Below are positions 9,743 to 21,443 of a stretch of 64,000 nucleotides of DNA, one piece after another. The stretch spans positions 558,001 through 622,000 of the forward strand of contig CALYLX010000143.1 in NCBI GenBank assembly GCA_944990035.1. Direction: 5' to 3'. The notes beneath the pieces are model-generated. The model saw only the letters and a list, made by a program, of their open reading frames with translations. It ran no database searches and had not been told where the DNA came from. Numbering within the stretch: position 1 is the first letter of the stretch; every line of letters starts with the position of its first letter. The position numbers and the translations under genes were made by a program. Source of the stretch: Clitopilus passeckerianus. Its lineage: Eukaryota > Basidiomycota > Agaricomycetes > Agaricales > Entolomataceae.

Positions 9743-12700
9743 ACTCACTCCACTCTTCCCGGTTGGACCCAAATTCGCGCATATTGGCTGAGCAAATTAT
9801 TCAGTTTTTGGTAAAAAAACACACGGTCGTTACGAACTTTTCGTTTGCTTCATCCATATTTGGGCTTTTGGTGATCCTCTTCGTGCTTCTCCCGTATTTT
9901 CAGCTGCCAGATACCGTTCTTTTTGTCTGTATATTGCATTTCGCTTTCTTCATTTAGCTATCTTTGTGCTTTCATTGGGTTTTCATGGGACTTGCCGGTA
10001 AATTTTTCTACGGATATAGAATTCTGCATCATTAATCACCCCCTTCCACTGACCTGAACCTTGGTCATCCCGCTCCTTATTACTATCCTGTGTACATCTT
10101 TGTATATTTCTGCCGCAGCCCTCATACACGGTTGGTTTGGCCGTGCATATAATAATAAAACCGCAACAACTATTTATCCTTTCCTTCTACCGTCCTCTTG
10201 AAATTTCTCTTCTTTGTGAACATCGTATCTACCACTGCGCCGACTTACCTGCAGCCTGCTATGCCAGTTCCTCGGCGAACGGAACGAATCCCAGATCTTC
10301 GCACTCCATTTCTGGGTGCTAATCCTCGTCGACAGATTCTGATGGCCCCCCTGAGTCTTAACCGGACCTGTCTTGAGCAAACATTCCCTCTGTCCGCGCC
10401 CGTGCCCGCTTGTACCTCTATCTGCCCAACAGACTTCGTAACGTCCCCAAAACAAACTTTCGACACAATCATGATATACCGATATGATCCAGTTCTAGCA
10501 TTGGCATGACTTAGCCCGTGACTGCTCGACAACTTGGCATTGGCACTTGATCGATATCCTGATTCCCCCTCGCCTTCTATTTGGCCCTCCCGTGATTAGA
10601 TAGACAGATAAGCGGGTAAATCCCCACCTGGGCAAACGATTCGCGTTTGTTCTCTTTCTGGAGGCCCGGGAGCGCTTTATATCCGCATGCTAGATGAGCA
10701 GGGAGATGAGGATATAGATGGGCGATGACGCGTCACGGTAAGCACGGTAAGCATTGGCAGCAGTCAACTCAGAACCAACAAGCCTAGAATCATAGTGACA
10801 AGCGGGATTGAGTCCGATTGACAGTGTCGATCAAAGATTGGGATTATTACCTAGGTTGGGTTAATGAGGCTGAGAAGGGAGGTAGCGGAGGTATGTCCTT
10901 CAGGCGAGAATGGCTTGGCCGCGGCCTGGGTGGTTGGTCGTGGCAGGCTTGGCCGCAGGCGACGGTCGAGGCTTGGGATTTGCGAGATCAAAGCGGAAGG
11001 CGGGCAATACATGGTATGGTGCGTCGGAATTGCGAGGTTTTCGGTGCTATTTGGTTGGAATTGGGTGTTGGACGTTCGAGCTCGGAGGGATTGAGGCACA
11101 ACCTAGATCGAACTCGAATCTCCTCGAGCATACGTAGGAAGACTCGAGTCATCACGGAAGAACTCCCTCCGACGACATGTTACCTGCACCACCGATTGAA
11201 TAACTTCAGGAACCAATGCAATTCGAGTAAATCTTAACGATGTCTTCGCCATCTAAGGACATTCATTCCGTTCCTTTCATTATGCATACCCAACCCCAAC
11301 TGACCGACGCCTCCGACGTCGAGAGCTACACTCCTTGTACTGAATTCAGAATGAACACCGCCGGCCGTGCCTTGAAAGCCGAAATCTCGCAATCTCAGTT
11401 ACATTACATTTCATATCGTTTAGAGGTCATTCGAGGGCAGTTCTGTGTAATTACGCGGTCATGTGCAAGAATGCAGTTCTATACAGTTGTGTGCCTTTCA
11501 TATAGAGTACAGATCTAGGATGGACCGCAAATCGTCAAATCTTCCAAAGGTGCCCGAAGTGACGAATACAAACGCGTCAGAGTGTCAAACCTGCCTATCA
11601 CTGGCACGATCAAGGTCAAGGTCGAGGTCGGGGTAAGAACTGGCATGGCCCTAAGGACTGCTTAAGGAACCCGACAACCCTCATAGGCAAATATGCCAGG
11701 CGCCCCGGTGACTCCAGGCCTGGGCCTTCGTCGTATACTGTGACATCGGGGTCGAAAACATAACATATCAGCTGCCCTGCAGGTAGAGGCGATGAGGACA
11801 TATGCATATGTGGTGAAGAGGGTTAATAAGGTTAAGTCGCCGTCTACACGTCAGGTTGAACAGGCTTAAGCGTCATCATCAGGGCAAGGAACCGATTGCC
11901 CTCTCTGGTGTCGGTGGTACTTTGCGCCGCTCAGTAAGTACCGCTCTTGACGGACTTGGATTCGGAGAAGATGAGAGTATGTTGAGGGAAGTTGAGGAGG
12001 AGTTTAATGGGAGAGGAGGGTAGGGAGAGACTCGAGGTCATGCTGATCCATCATGATGGTGTTGCATGTTGTGGGATTCGGTGAATACGTGAAGTTTCCG
12101 GGTAGAGAATCTGCTTGACATTCGAGGGCATGATAGCTCATAGAATACCGTGGTTGTACAACTGATCGGAAGGCTGAACGTTTAATTGAGGACGAGTAAA
12201 CCTCCGTCAAGGTGTGGTGGAGTTTGTACCTCGAGTCATACTTCTCTTCCGACAGCAGGAATGTAGGGTGGTATATGTCCTGGTCAAGTGCTTCATGTTT
12301 GTATTGGCGGCGGGAGAGCTGGGATATCGGTCACTTCTCGTCACATCTATTTTGAGAGACATGAGACCCAGGCGGTTGTCGAGATCCCGTTAACTCCATG
12401 ATAGCTTTGCCTACGCGGAGGTCGGAGGCCGCAGGAACTGGATAACAGGCTTTAGTGACTGTCAAAGAGGCAACTGGTAGGCTTGTTTGCTCATGGAATG
12501 TTATAATACGGTATACCGAGGTTAAGAGGTCGAAACTGGAGGTGTATCCGTCGAGGAACTTGAGGAACTCAACGTCGTATCTTTCCGGAGTTCTGAAAGT
12601 CGACCTGCCGGTTCATGTGTCTTTTTCTTGCGCACTTTCATGTAGAGAAGCGCCCTTTTGTGATTCCTTTGAACCAATAGCCGTTCGATCTCATACGACG

Positions 12701-13024
12701 TTCATGTAATTGAGTAAATGATAAATCACCGGTCCGACTCGGAGCATCCCGACGTTCTTGGCTAAGTTATTGTTTGGCAAGTGCTACAGGTCCAAATACT
12801 GAAATGATCGGAACAAAACCGGACACCGGAACCCTTGCTTTGTCCTTCTCATTGTCCTCCGTTCCAGGTTTCGAGGTTCAACCAGGACTGCCAATTCCCC
12901 TGAAGTTCACGATATTCTTGGGTATTCCGAAGCTACGAAGAAGATTAAATTAGTGCTTTATGCATCCTAGAACGTACTAGAAACTTAGGAGGAAAATGGC
13001 TTTGGCACCGCCATGCACCTGCTT
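9743..13024. other. Gene-poor interval, no gene recognised
   Basis: A T-rich stretch follows the phosphatase (likely its 3' UTR, to about 10.2 kb). Short open frames at 10.2-10.5 and 10.8-11.2 kb lack any recognisable domain or splice pattern. A short degenerate GGTCAA/GGTCGA run sits near 11.61 kb. No mobile-element features were seen. Confidence 0.5.
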
Positions 13025-13051
13025 GGCCAAAGCGGAGGGAACGCTTTGGCC
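13025..13051. repeat. Perfect 10-bp inverted repeat (hairpin or paired factor site)
   Basis: GGCCAAAGCG, a 7-nt spacer GAGGGAA, then CGCTTTGGCC. Related GCCAAAG/CTTTGGC copies lie nearby at about 12995 and 13120, all within 210 bp of the ATG at 13204. The cluster could be a regulatory element of that gene; the protein bound is unknown. Confidence 0.5.
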
Positions 13052-13203
13052 TTCCACATGCGCCCACTAGCCCAAACTGGAAGGCAACGCGTTGTTCGCT
13101 GGTCTCCGATGGCCTGACAATGCCAAAGCGTTACTGGGCCATGTCCTATATGAACTACATAAAAGCCACTCCGCACCTCAACCACGTCCAAGCTCTTACC
13201 ACC

Positions 13204-15606
13204 ATGTCCTTCGGCATCTCATCTTCGCGTGCAATGGAATATAACAGCCCCGAGGAGGAAATAGAGGCACTCTGCAAGAACAAAGGGAAACCGATGTTGT
13301 GCGTTGACTGTCTTATGCGCCGCGTGTGTAGTATTCATGGTTTGTTGCAGGCCTGGAGCGAGAAAACGACTGGAACGAAACGTATATCAGAAATGGGCCG
13401 AACGGGACCAAGAAATGTCCAGGAATAAGAACAGCCAAATTGGCGAACTTCGCACAAGTTTGGTTCAGCAGTTGCAGCCTGGAGGCCCTACCAGTCCTCA
13501 TGCCACTTCCTCGAACGAGGGCCAGTATCCACCGACTCGCCCTGCATCTCCGGCTGCCGATGAACAGCTGGCTCCTCCGAAAGTTACTTCGGCAGAACTA
13601 TTCGAGGGGACACTATCGGATATAGAGGACGATGAGCTCACTGAAGAAGAGGAGGAAGCCCCCGAAGAAAACCTGAAGATTAAAATACCTGCGCTGAAAC
13701 GATCGACTCCTGGCAGCCCCTGGAATGCGACTCTATCCCAGAGCACGGCCTCTGCGAAAGGGAAGGAGAAGGAAATCACGCCAGCTGCCACCGAAGCGTC
13801 CCCGCCTCCATCCCGGTCGTCGTTCAGCAGCAGGATCCCCACTTTCCGACCTTCTTCTCAGGATCAAGCCTTCATCACCTCGTCCTCCACCGCCTTGGCT
13901 GTAAACGACAACCCAAGGCTTCCTCAACTTCCCGCCTCGCAGCCTTTTGCTGGTCCCTCGGGATTTATCCCTCAGCCCGCTGCGCAATTTTCCAGAACCA
14001 CTGCTCAGTCTTTCGATCAGGGTTCTGGAGCCATGACCATCCAAGCTGATCCACCTCTGCCAGCCAAACCTGGAGCCTTTGGGTCGACATCGACATCATT
14101 CTCTCAAGCTTCCGCACCTCTTCCTGCCACACAACCCAAGGTCTTCGCTGCAAGCAACACATTGTCTGCTCCCAAACCTACCGCGGCCTCCTTTCCTCCT
14201 GCTTGGCCGAAACCTGCCACTTCTAAAGACCGCAAGGATGTTGTCATGGATGCTGACGTTGCAATGGGTGACAGTGGGGTTGCCAGTGCGCCTGCTAGAA
14301 CTACTCCTCAGGATTTCGGTTTCCCCCAGGCCTCGCAAGCTTTCTCGCATACAGCCTTTCGTACTGCTCAGTCCGCCCAGCCGGTACCATTGTTCTCTGC
14401 CAAACCCTTTGGTGTTCCTGGCCCAGCAGCACCAGTTCCTGTATCGGTACCAGCACCAACGTTCAATACGCCTCACCCATCCTCGTTTCCTCAACCTCAG
14501 CAGCAGCCTCAACGGCATGTCCCACAACCTTCACAGCCTCCCCAACGAACTCCTTCTGTGGAAGTTGAGATGGTCCAAGAATTTACTCCTTCTACTCCTA
14601 TATCTTCTTTGGCCCCACAGTGGGCGACTTTCAGTCAATTCCAGGCTCAACCGCCGGCCCCAGTCCCGACTTCGACATTCGTCCCGCAAGCCCCTGTTCT
14701 AGGGCAACCAACTCCCGTTTACAATAATTATCATTTTGGACCGGGCTCTGTACCTCGTTTACCACTTTTTAACCCGCCAGATCGCCTGACATTTTCCAAC
14801 AGATCGTATTCTGCCAACACCAAGCGCCTCCTACTCTCTTCGCGCCTCTATTCCAACAACCTGCCTTTCTTCAAGGAATGGATTCTTCCGTCGCCCAAGC
14901 CTCACTTCAAATGCCTTCATGGACTCCTGAGGTTTCCCCTCCTGAGATTCCAGTCCAGCGAACGGAGTGTGCCTTGCAACCTCTTCAACCCTCACCTCCT
15001 CGGCCGGATATCCTGGGCCTGTCATCCTACACGCCGCCGCCTTCACCTCCACGGATTCCCGCTGTCTTGGAATCTGCCGACGCCTTTGAGATGATTTTGG
15101 CGAGGGAGAATGAAATTCACACCAGATGGAAGTCCAGCTTCAACGTGACGGGTCAGTCAACAGGAGAGGATCAAGTGGTCGGAGAAGTGGCGTACTTGGA
15201 TGTCCCAGAACGAGATCCATACAAGTTGGTCGATTTCCGTCCGCAGGAAACCATACCAAAGTCAGAGAAGAGGAATATCCGGATATTGGTATGTTCTTTG
15301 TCTCCACCACCAAACACATAACTTACGGTCATTGCGCAGGAGGACCAACGTCGCGAAGCTGCACGAGTCAAGGCGAAACAAGCTGCTAGGCTTGCCCGCA
15401 AAGCCCTCAGGCGAAACTCTGGTCAAGACCTCGAATCAAGAGAGGAGAGGGGGACGCGGGACGCGCAGCGACGAGTGCAAAGGAAGGACAAGGCTGCTAA
15501 GCCATACGACAGGATACAGGTCCGAATGTCTGTCGTAGACAGGAGAGAAAGCAAGACTAAGCCCAAAACACGACCTTGGGGCGTCTTTGGTCTACAGTAT
15601 GCTTGA
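13204..15606 (+). CDS. Proline/glutamine/serine-rich low-complexity protein
   Basis: Exons 13204-13298, 13351-14749, 14803-15288 and 15340-15606 join in phase to 748 aa. A CATAAAA about 40-46 bp before the ATG may be its TATA box. After a short N-terminal region (MEYNSPEEEIEALCKNKGK), a charged helix (RLERNVYQKWAERDQE) and an acidic run (DIEDDELTEEEEEAPEE), the centre is disordered, rich in P, Q, S and A, with a few FG-containing spots (FGSTSTSF, FGFPQ, KPFGVPG). The C-terminus is different: a conserved block around YLDVPERDPYKLVDFRPQET and a basic arginine/lysine/alanine-rich helix. No family was recognised. The FG spots hint at a nucleoporin-like or nuclear scaffold protein, but this is weak. 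Part of the C-terminal block recurs, broken, at 17260-17430. Confidence 0.75.
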
Positions 15607-17130
15607 CCTCGGTCCTGGCGTTATGTATTTTGGGCGCATGTTCGTTGTTGCCGACACCTCTTCCGTTCTAGCCGCCTCGACTAGTTATCCTTATCCTCAT
15701 TTATTTCTATTACTTACTCGAACGTTAATACGTGTACTTATACCCTGTACTTGCACTGCCTACTTTATCTCCTCTCTCTGTAGAGTACGGATGCGCATCA
15801 TTGTATAAATCAAATCCGATGCGATGGGAGTGGTTGCTCTTGCGCCACACTTACACCCCAACCTTTTCTTTGACTGTTTTTTGGAGGTTATTCAACTCGT
15901 TCTCTCTGAACTTCACAGCACGGGTTTGTAAACTTATTGAGTGCTCTCCAAGCTTCCCCTGAGTGTCAGATATAAGAGATATTGGTGGCTTACCCGAGGA
16001 TGTTGCGGGGTTGGTACGAGCGTATACTATTCCTTCGTTGCAAAAGCTCGTGTCTGTTCCACCCGAACAGCGAATAAACCCAGAAGTACAAGATGCATTG
16101 GTAATTAATCACAAGTGGGTATAAAGAGTACATAAACCTCTGGTTGCTATACCTATAACGTACATTATCAAGAATTTATCAAAATTATGCCTTTTTGTAA
16201 GGATTTACGGTATCATTCCAAATTCGTTGGCAAAATGGTTCAGGAAATTTTCATCGAAGCTTCTGGCAGCTAGGACACCGCTGCCCCTCCCTACAATCGA
16301 ACACCCCTTCACCAATTATGCTTAATGCCACGACCAGCCAGGCCGCTCATGAGATCTGACTTCTTTGTCATGACATAAGGGATGCGGAAATCCTTGCCAT
16401 CGTACTGATCAAGTGCGGGGCATGATACACCAATGTCGGTCATACGCTTGTTTGCGTGAGCCAGCAGCTCAGAAACCGCAAGAATGCGCTTGTAGGTATA
16501 TCTGTAGTGGAATATGGGCAAGGACTCAAGCTCTCGGTCGCTCAAAGCAAATTGCTTTTTCGCTGCAAAATCATTTTAGAACATCAGTTACCCAGAACAG
16601 AAGTCAACAGAACGAACCCTCGCTGAAAAACATGACCTAGAAACGTTACATGTCGGTACGACTGCTCAAGACAGATGTGCAGAAAATGTGGCATACCCTA
16701 GTATCGTTGGGTATGTGAGCATTCCCTCGCACCGGGAGCTTCGCCTCCCAGTCGAGCTTTTTCTGCTTCGCTTCTTTTTTCTTCTCTCGTTCTTCAGCTT
16801 TCGCCTCCCTCTCCAATTTTCGCAAGGCTTTTTCTTCGTCGGTCAGAACGGCGCGTGGCTTTCGCGGCTTCAGGGGTTTTGGGAGCTGCTGATTGGCAAA
16901 GGCGCAGCAGATCTTTTTTCTAGCGACGCGGGGCATAGTACGATTGATGTCAGTGATGAACGGGGGGTATCTTGGGGCTGGAGAGGCGAGAAAAAAGTGG
17001 AAGGAAACGAAGGTACTTAAAGATGCGTCCTGTCAAGCGTGATCCTTTAAATGATAAAATTTGCATAATTATCAAATTAAGCTCTTCACTCACGGCACGT
17101 GCAGTGACGGACGCGCTCTTGGAAGCGCTG
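15185..17130. repeat. Segmental duplication, unit 1
   Basis: This unit contains the end of the proline-rich gene, its 3' flank and the first small charged-protein gene with its promoter. The same order of homologous segments recurs at 17262-18610. For example, the flank at 16008-16200 aligns with about 17480-17660, and the promoter at 16937-17110 with about 18402-18575. Unit boundaries are approximate. Confidence 0.75.
16309..16936 (-). CDS. Small charged protein, tandem copy 1
   Basis: Exons 16936-16697, 16636-16618 (only 19 nt) and 16562-16309 join to 170 aa. The N-terminal half begins MPRVARKK and runs into a highly charged, probably coiled-coil helix (EEREKKKEAKQKKLDWEAKL). The second half has the motif AKKQFALSDRELESLPIF, followed by ILAVSELLAHA and SCPALDQYDGKDF. 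The 'AKK..L(S/T)D.(E/D)L.SLP' pattern resembles a motif I associate with basidiomycete proteins of unknown function and, loosely, XPA-like domains; this is not a firm assignment. No signal peptide or membrane segment. It lies tail-to-tail with the proline-rich gene. The paralogue at 17772-18401 has the same exon pattern, so the micro-exon predates the duplication. Confidence 0.8.
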
Positions 17131-17259
17131 TAAAGTTAGGCTTTCCAAATTTCCTTCTCAACGAAGTACGGCGGTGAACGGCTCCAGTGATGTGCTCGTC
17201 GATCCGTTATATGTGGGTGCATTCGTAGACTCAAGACCTCTTCAAAACCTAGGTAACCA

Positions 17260-17430
17260 CACCCAGGAGATGGTGTGCTTGGATATCCTGGAGCGCGAGC
17301 CTTACAAGTCAGCTGGCTTCCGTCCACAGGAAACCTTACCAAAGTCGGGAACGATGAATATTCGGCTTTTGGTATGCTTCTTATTTCACATAATCAGAAG
17401 GTGTAACTCTTGGACATTGTGCAGGATCTC
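17260..17430 (+). pseudogene. Broken copy of the proline-rich gene's C-terminal exon
   Basis: The reading REPYKSAGFRPQETLPKS followed by MNIRLL matches the block RDPYKLVDFRPQETIPKS / RNIRIL of the gene at 13204-15606. The intron donor (gtatgc) and acceptor (tgtgcag) after it are also kept. The rest of the gene, including the basic last exon, is absent. It is a leftover of the segmental duplication. Confidence 0.8.
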
Positions 17431-18610
17431 ACATCGTTGTAATCGAATCTGACGCCGTGATAGTAGTTGCTCTTGCGCTCGGGCTATGCTTCGGGTTACT
17501 TCATTGCAAAAGGCCATGTTTGTTCTGCTTGCGGGAGGAACGAAACCGGGAGTACAAGATGCATCGTTGATGATTAGAATTGGGTATAAATATATAGTAC
17601 ATTCAAGTCTGGTAGCTTTGTTTATCTGTAACGTACATTATCAGGAAAATATCAAAATTATGCGTTTTTGTTAATATCAATCGAAAATCGTCGTCAAAAT
17701 GGTTCAAGAAAATGTCACCAATTTTCTGAGAACTAGGGCAGCAGTGTGTCTCCCTACATTCCAACAGCCCTTCACCAACCATACCTGTCACGACGACCAA
17801 GGAGGCCGGTCAAGAAGTTTGACGTCTTGGTCATGACATTCGGAATAAGGAACTCCATGCCGGCGTATTGATCAATTGCAGGGCAGGAGACCTCAAGCTC
17901 TAGCAAACGCTCTGTCGCGTGATCCAGGAGTTCGGAAAGCGCAATAATGCGTTTGCCTGATCGGTTGAATTGAAAGACTGGCAGGGACTCGATCTCTCGG
18001 TCGCTCAGCGCGAACTGCTTTTTAGCTGTAGTGACGTATTAGTATTTTGTACTGCAGACGAAAGGGGAATAACACAAACCGTCGCTAATAAACATGACCT
18101 AGACGCGTTATACGTCAGCGCGACTGCTAGGGACGGATTTGCGGAGGGTGTGGCCTACCTTAGTGTTGTTGGGTATGTTCGCATCTCCCTTTCGGACTGG
18201 TAGCTTCGCCTCCCAGTCGAGCCTTTTCTTCTTCTCTTCCTTCTTTTGCTCTCGCTCCCCGGCTTTTATCTCCCTCTCCAGCTTTCGCCAGGCTTTTTCG
18301 TCGTCAGTGAGAGCAACGCGTGGCTTGCGGACCTTCGGTAGTTTTGGGAGCTCCTCATCTGCATAGGCGCAGAGTATCTTCCTTCTGGCGACACGAGGCA
18401 TGGTTGCGGTTGGTGTTAGCGATGAAAGTGGGGTATTTGGGGGCTTGAGGTGCGAGAAAAATGCGGGGAGAAACGAAAGCACTTAACGACGCGTCTCGTT
18501 ACGCGTGATGCTTAAATGGCATTACATAATGCTAATGGCACAATCAACGTAATAGTCACCACACGTGCCGTGACTGACGCGCTTCAAGTTCGCGTTCAGG
18601 ACGCGTCCTC
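17262..18610. repeat. Segmental duplication, unit 2
   Basis: Second, shorter unit of the duplication whose first unit is at 15185-17130. Corresponding points are about 2.08 kb apart at the left side but only about 1.47 kb apart across the small gene. About 0.6 kb, including the last exon of the proline-rich gene, was therefore lost from this copy. Confidence 0.75.
17772..18401 (-). CDS. Small charged protein, tandem copy 2
   Basis: Exons 18401-18159, 18098-18080 (19 nt) and 18025-17772 give 171 aa. Architecture is the same as the copy at 16309-16936: MPRVARRK, a charged coiled-coil-like helix (GEREQKKEEKKKRLDWEAKL), then AKKQFALSDREIESLPVF, IIALSELLDHA and SCPAIDQYAGMEF. Start and all intron positions are conserved and the frame is intact, so both copies look functional. 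Clear amino-acid divergence between the copies shows the duplication is not recent. An in-frame upstream ATG at 18482 has no counterpart in copy 1, so the MPRVAR start is preferred. Function unknown. Confidence 0.8.
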
Positions 18611-21443
18611 GACAAAACTTGCTGCAAAAGCAGGCTGTGCTTCTGAACGAAGCATGCTAGTTAAAGTGGTACTTTGGGATCCGATAGTGTAGCTCTATCA
18701 ATAAATCTTGGATTTTATCTACGGTATTTGACCGTGAATCATAAACGAACTTCGAAGTATGGTGGACAGTGCGTTTTCTGGTCTAACCTACGTCCTTGAA
18801 TGAGCAATATATCAAAGCGAAGTGCGCGGTACTATGCTAGTAGATCCTTTGGAAAAAGCCAAAAATCTCGAGAATTACCCACTCTTAAGCTGTTTAGTTG
18901 GGCCGAGCATGTCAAGAGTTACCCAACTGACGAATGTTTGCCCTATTTGGGTGGCAAAGCACCCCACCCGACACCCCGGGCCAGAATTAAGGTGGCTCAT
19001 CATGCTGAATATGAATAAACCGTCCGTTGAGACAGAAAACCTATATCAATGCGAGTTTTCCATTTTTCTGTACCGAATCAGCGCAGCCCAAACCCCAAAC
19101 CTGACTCTTCTAGAAGACTGCCTCTGGTCCGCTTTCCACTGAGAGTAGAGAAACATGCTTCAATCAGACCCGTTCGAAGTTGACACAGTGGCGTAGCCAG
19201 CCAGACACGTTTACAGTTTCAATTTCAATATATAGTGAGACTCTGTCAGTCCTGACATAGTCATTTAATTGAGCTGACTTCCTCGTGCACTGGGAGTCTC
19301 AATTGAGCACTTGAGATTGTAAAGACAGCGTAACTAGACAAGAAGGTCCAGGTACACAACGATGCCTCAACAATCCGGGTAGTTTCTCGCCGCAAAAAAT
19401 TATCTCCCTGGTTGGTCATGCTCAATCGAGAGTCCCCGACGGTATCGCTCGAAGCCTGCAGGGCAGTATCGCCTGCGATCCGCCTGTCTGCCAGTGGCGA
19501 CTCGGAGCTGTCAACGCAGAAGGCCCAAAAACTTTGGGTACGCCATGCTCACTGGTAGTCCTCACCAAAGTTATCGCAAATTTGAATTCCATAGATTATG
19601 CTGAAGTTAAAGCCGCCAACGATACCTCTGAATAGCATCTGGTGCGGTAGATGCAGCTTTCATTGACGCAGTATTGGTAATTCTCCGGATCACTTGCCAC
19701 CAGCCGAAACTAGTACACAGGAATACGCCTCGATGAATTCATTAAGCAGTCATGCCACTGTCAATCCTGGGCCTCGTGTCCGAGCAACGTCAATATGTAC
19801 CCTCCGTGCAGTGACGCGGACAATTTCAATAAACGCAGGGGCGACCCAAGCGGATGCAAATGATGTCATGCACATCTGTGGCGGAAAGGCGCAACCCACA
19901 AGCATTCGACGATAAAAGTCTTGGATTCTGGTTTTGCGGTGCGCAGTACAGAGAACACATGCACTCGCGGCTTTATTTCTATAGAATTCTTCATCCAGGC
20001 CCGGCCGGCCCAATCCATCTCTGGCAATCGTCACGGAAACAAAAAAAGTTGGGCTTTGAGTCGGAAAGTTCCAGTGATCCCAAAGTGAAAGGATATCAGA
20101 AAGTTACGCCGGTGATGTCAGAGGACCCAATCCCATGATTACCGTATTACGACGCCGAGACTGGAGTTACTGAGAGCTGAGGGAATGCAAGCATATGGAC
20201 GTTGGGTACCGGCGCTGACATATAGTGAGAAAAATTGAAAGGTGTAATTGTTGATGGGAGGAGAGTGCGGTGCTTCGTGGGTTAAGAAGGCCGATGGGTG
20301 TATTAGCATTTAGTTGGGGACAAGGACAAGGTTTGCGTAGGACGCGTTGTTTTCATTCAGAAGCAGGCTGATAAGCTAACTCGCCGGCTTGTAGGCGCGA
20401 TGGTATTGATTTGGATGGTAATAAGGGTCCAGAATGGTTCCTGGCTGGAGTCGATACCATATCAAGGCAGCACCTTGGGTGGCTTTTCATCATCTGTAAT
20501 GTCAGCTAGCAGGCGTCCCTATTCAATCAGGTGGCAGATGTTGATTGATATGGGCTGCTTGACGGAACGATCCAACAGATAATATAGACCCGGGGATGTA
20601 TCTGGAAGTTCTAGGGCGGTTGAACGGCCGAGGGTTACTGATTCGGTACACTCTGACCCCTGGCACCGCTCGTTTTGTGTTCGTTGAGTAAAGACGGTGG
20701 GTTTTTACCGTCGGTGTCAATTGTATATGTTTTTTTGGGAGAACAACGATATGTTTTGATGGGAGGTAAAGGCTGAAGTTGATATCGAGTCACGAATGGA
20801 TACCAGGTTGTTGCCGTTGTATAATTGGTTCGGCGGATAGTCTGACAATCGCCGCTACTCGCCAGCACGCCAAGCCACCCGCGGACGATTTACACGAGGA
20901 AGGAAAGGTCATTTTTGCCCGTCCGCAGGCTGCTGTGAAGGACAAGCAGGACGTAAAGTGGAAAATTGTCAGCATTTTTGGAAGAACTCTCCAATAATTC
21001 GCTGAAATTATAGCAGTATACCCATTGGAAGGGGATGTTATTGTATAATTTTATGGCGCTGTTTCCAAAGGTGAAATGTTGCGCCGAGTTTGGGCGGAGG
21101 GCGGGAAGAAGGAAAAGGCAACAGCACGTGCTTTTTGGCCCGAAAAGGAAGGTGGGGTTTCCGGGGTCCCTGGAAAGATGCGAGAGGCGTGGGCGAGGAT
21201 TTCGTTGAGCCTTTCCAGTTTGCTCATCGTTCATACCGTCGTCCACGCCGTTGTCCTTCCCGACTTCGCCGCTCAGCACGACGTGCAGAGCATTTCTCGC
21301 TACATTAACCCTGGATAATGCCAATTAGACAAATCACTCAACGAGTCGATTTCAAGAGCCAGTAACCACCTTATTTCCTAATCCGACCTTTTCTTCCCGC
21401 TTTCTTGCAACTTTTTTCTTCTTCTCTTTTACTCTTCAACATT
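18402..21443. other. Gene-poor interval, no gene recognised
   Basis: The first about 200 bp are the promoter shared by homology with the other small charged-protein gene. The remainder has only short open frames without motifs. The last few hundred bases are the promoter of the membrane protein gene. Confidence 0.5.

Noticed and set aside
10198..10509. 103-codon open frame with a hydrophobic start
   Set aside because: No splice partner, no family motif, and a low-complexity end; it lies in a gene-poor flank.
10818..11237. 139-codon open frame
   Set aside because: Three overlapping frames are open here because of GC-rich composition. None resembles a protein.
18402..21443. Possible transposon remnant
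   Set aside because: No coding motifs or terminal repeats were found. A repeat library search would be needed to decide.
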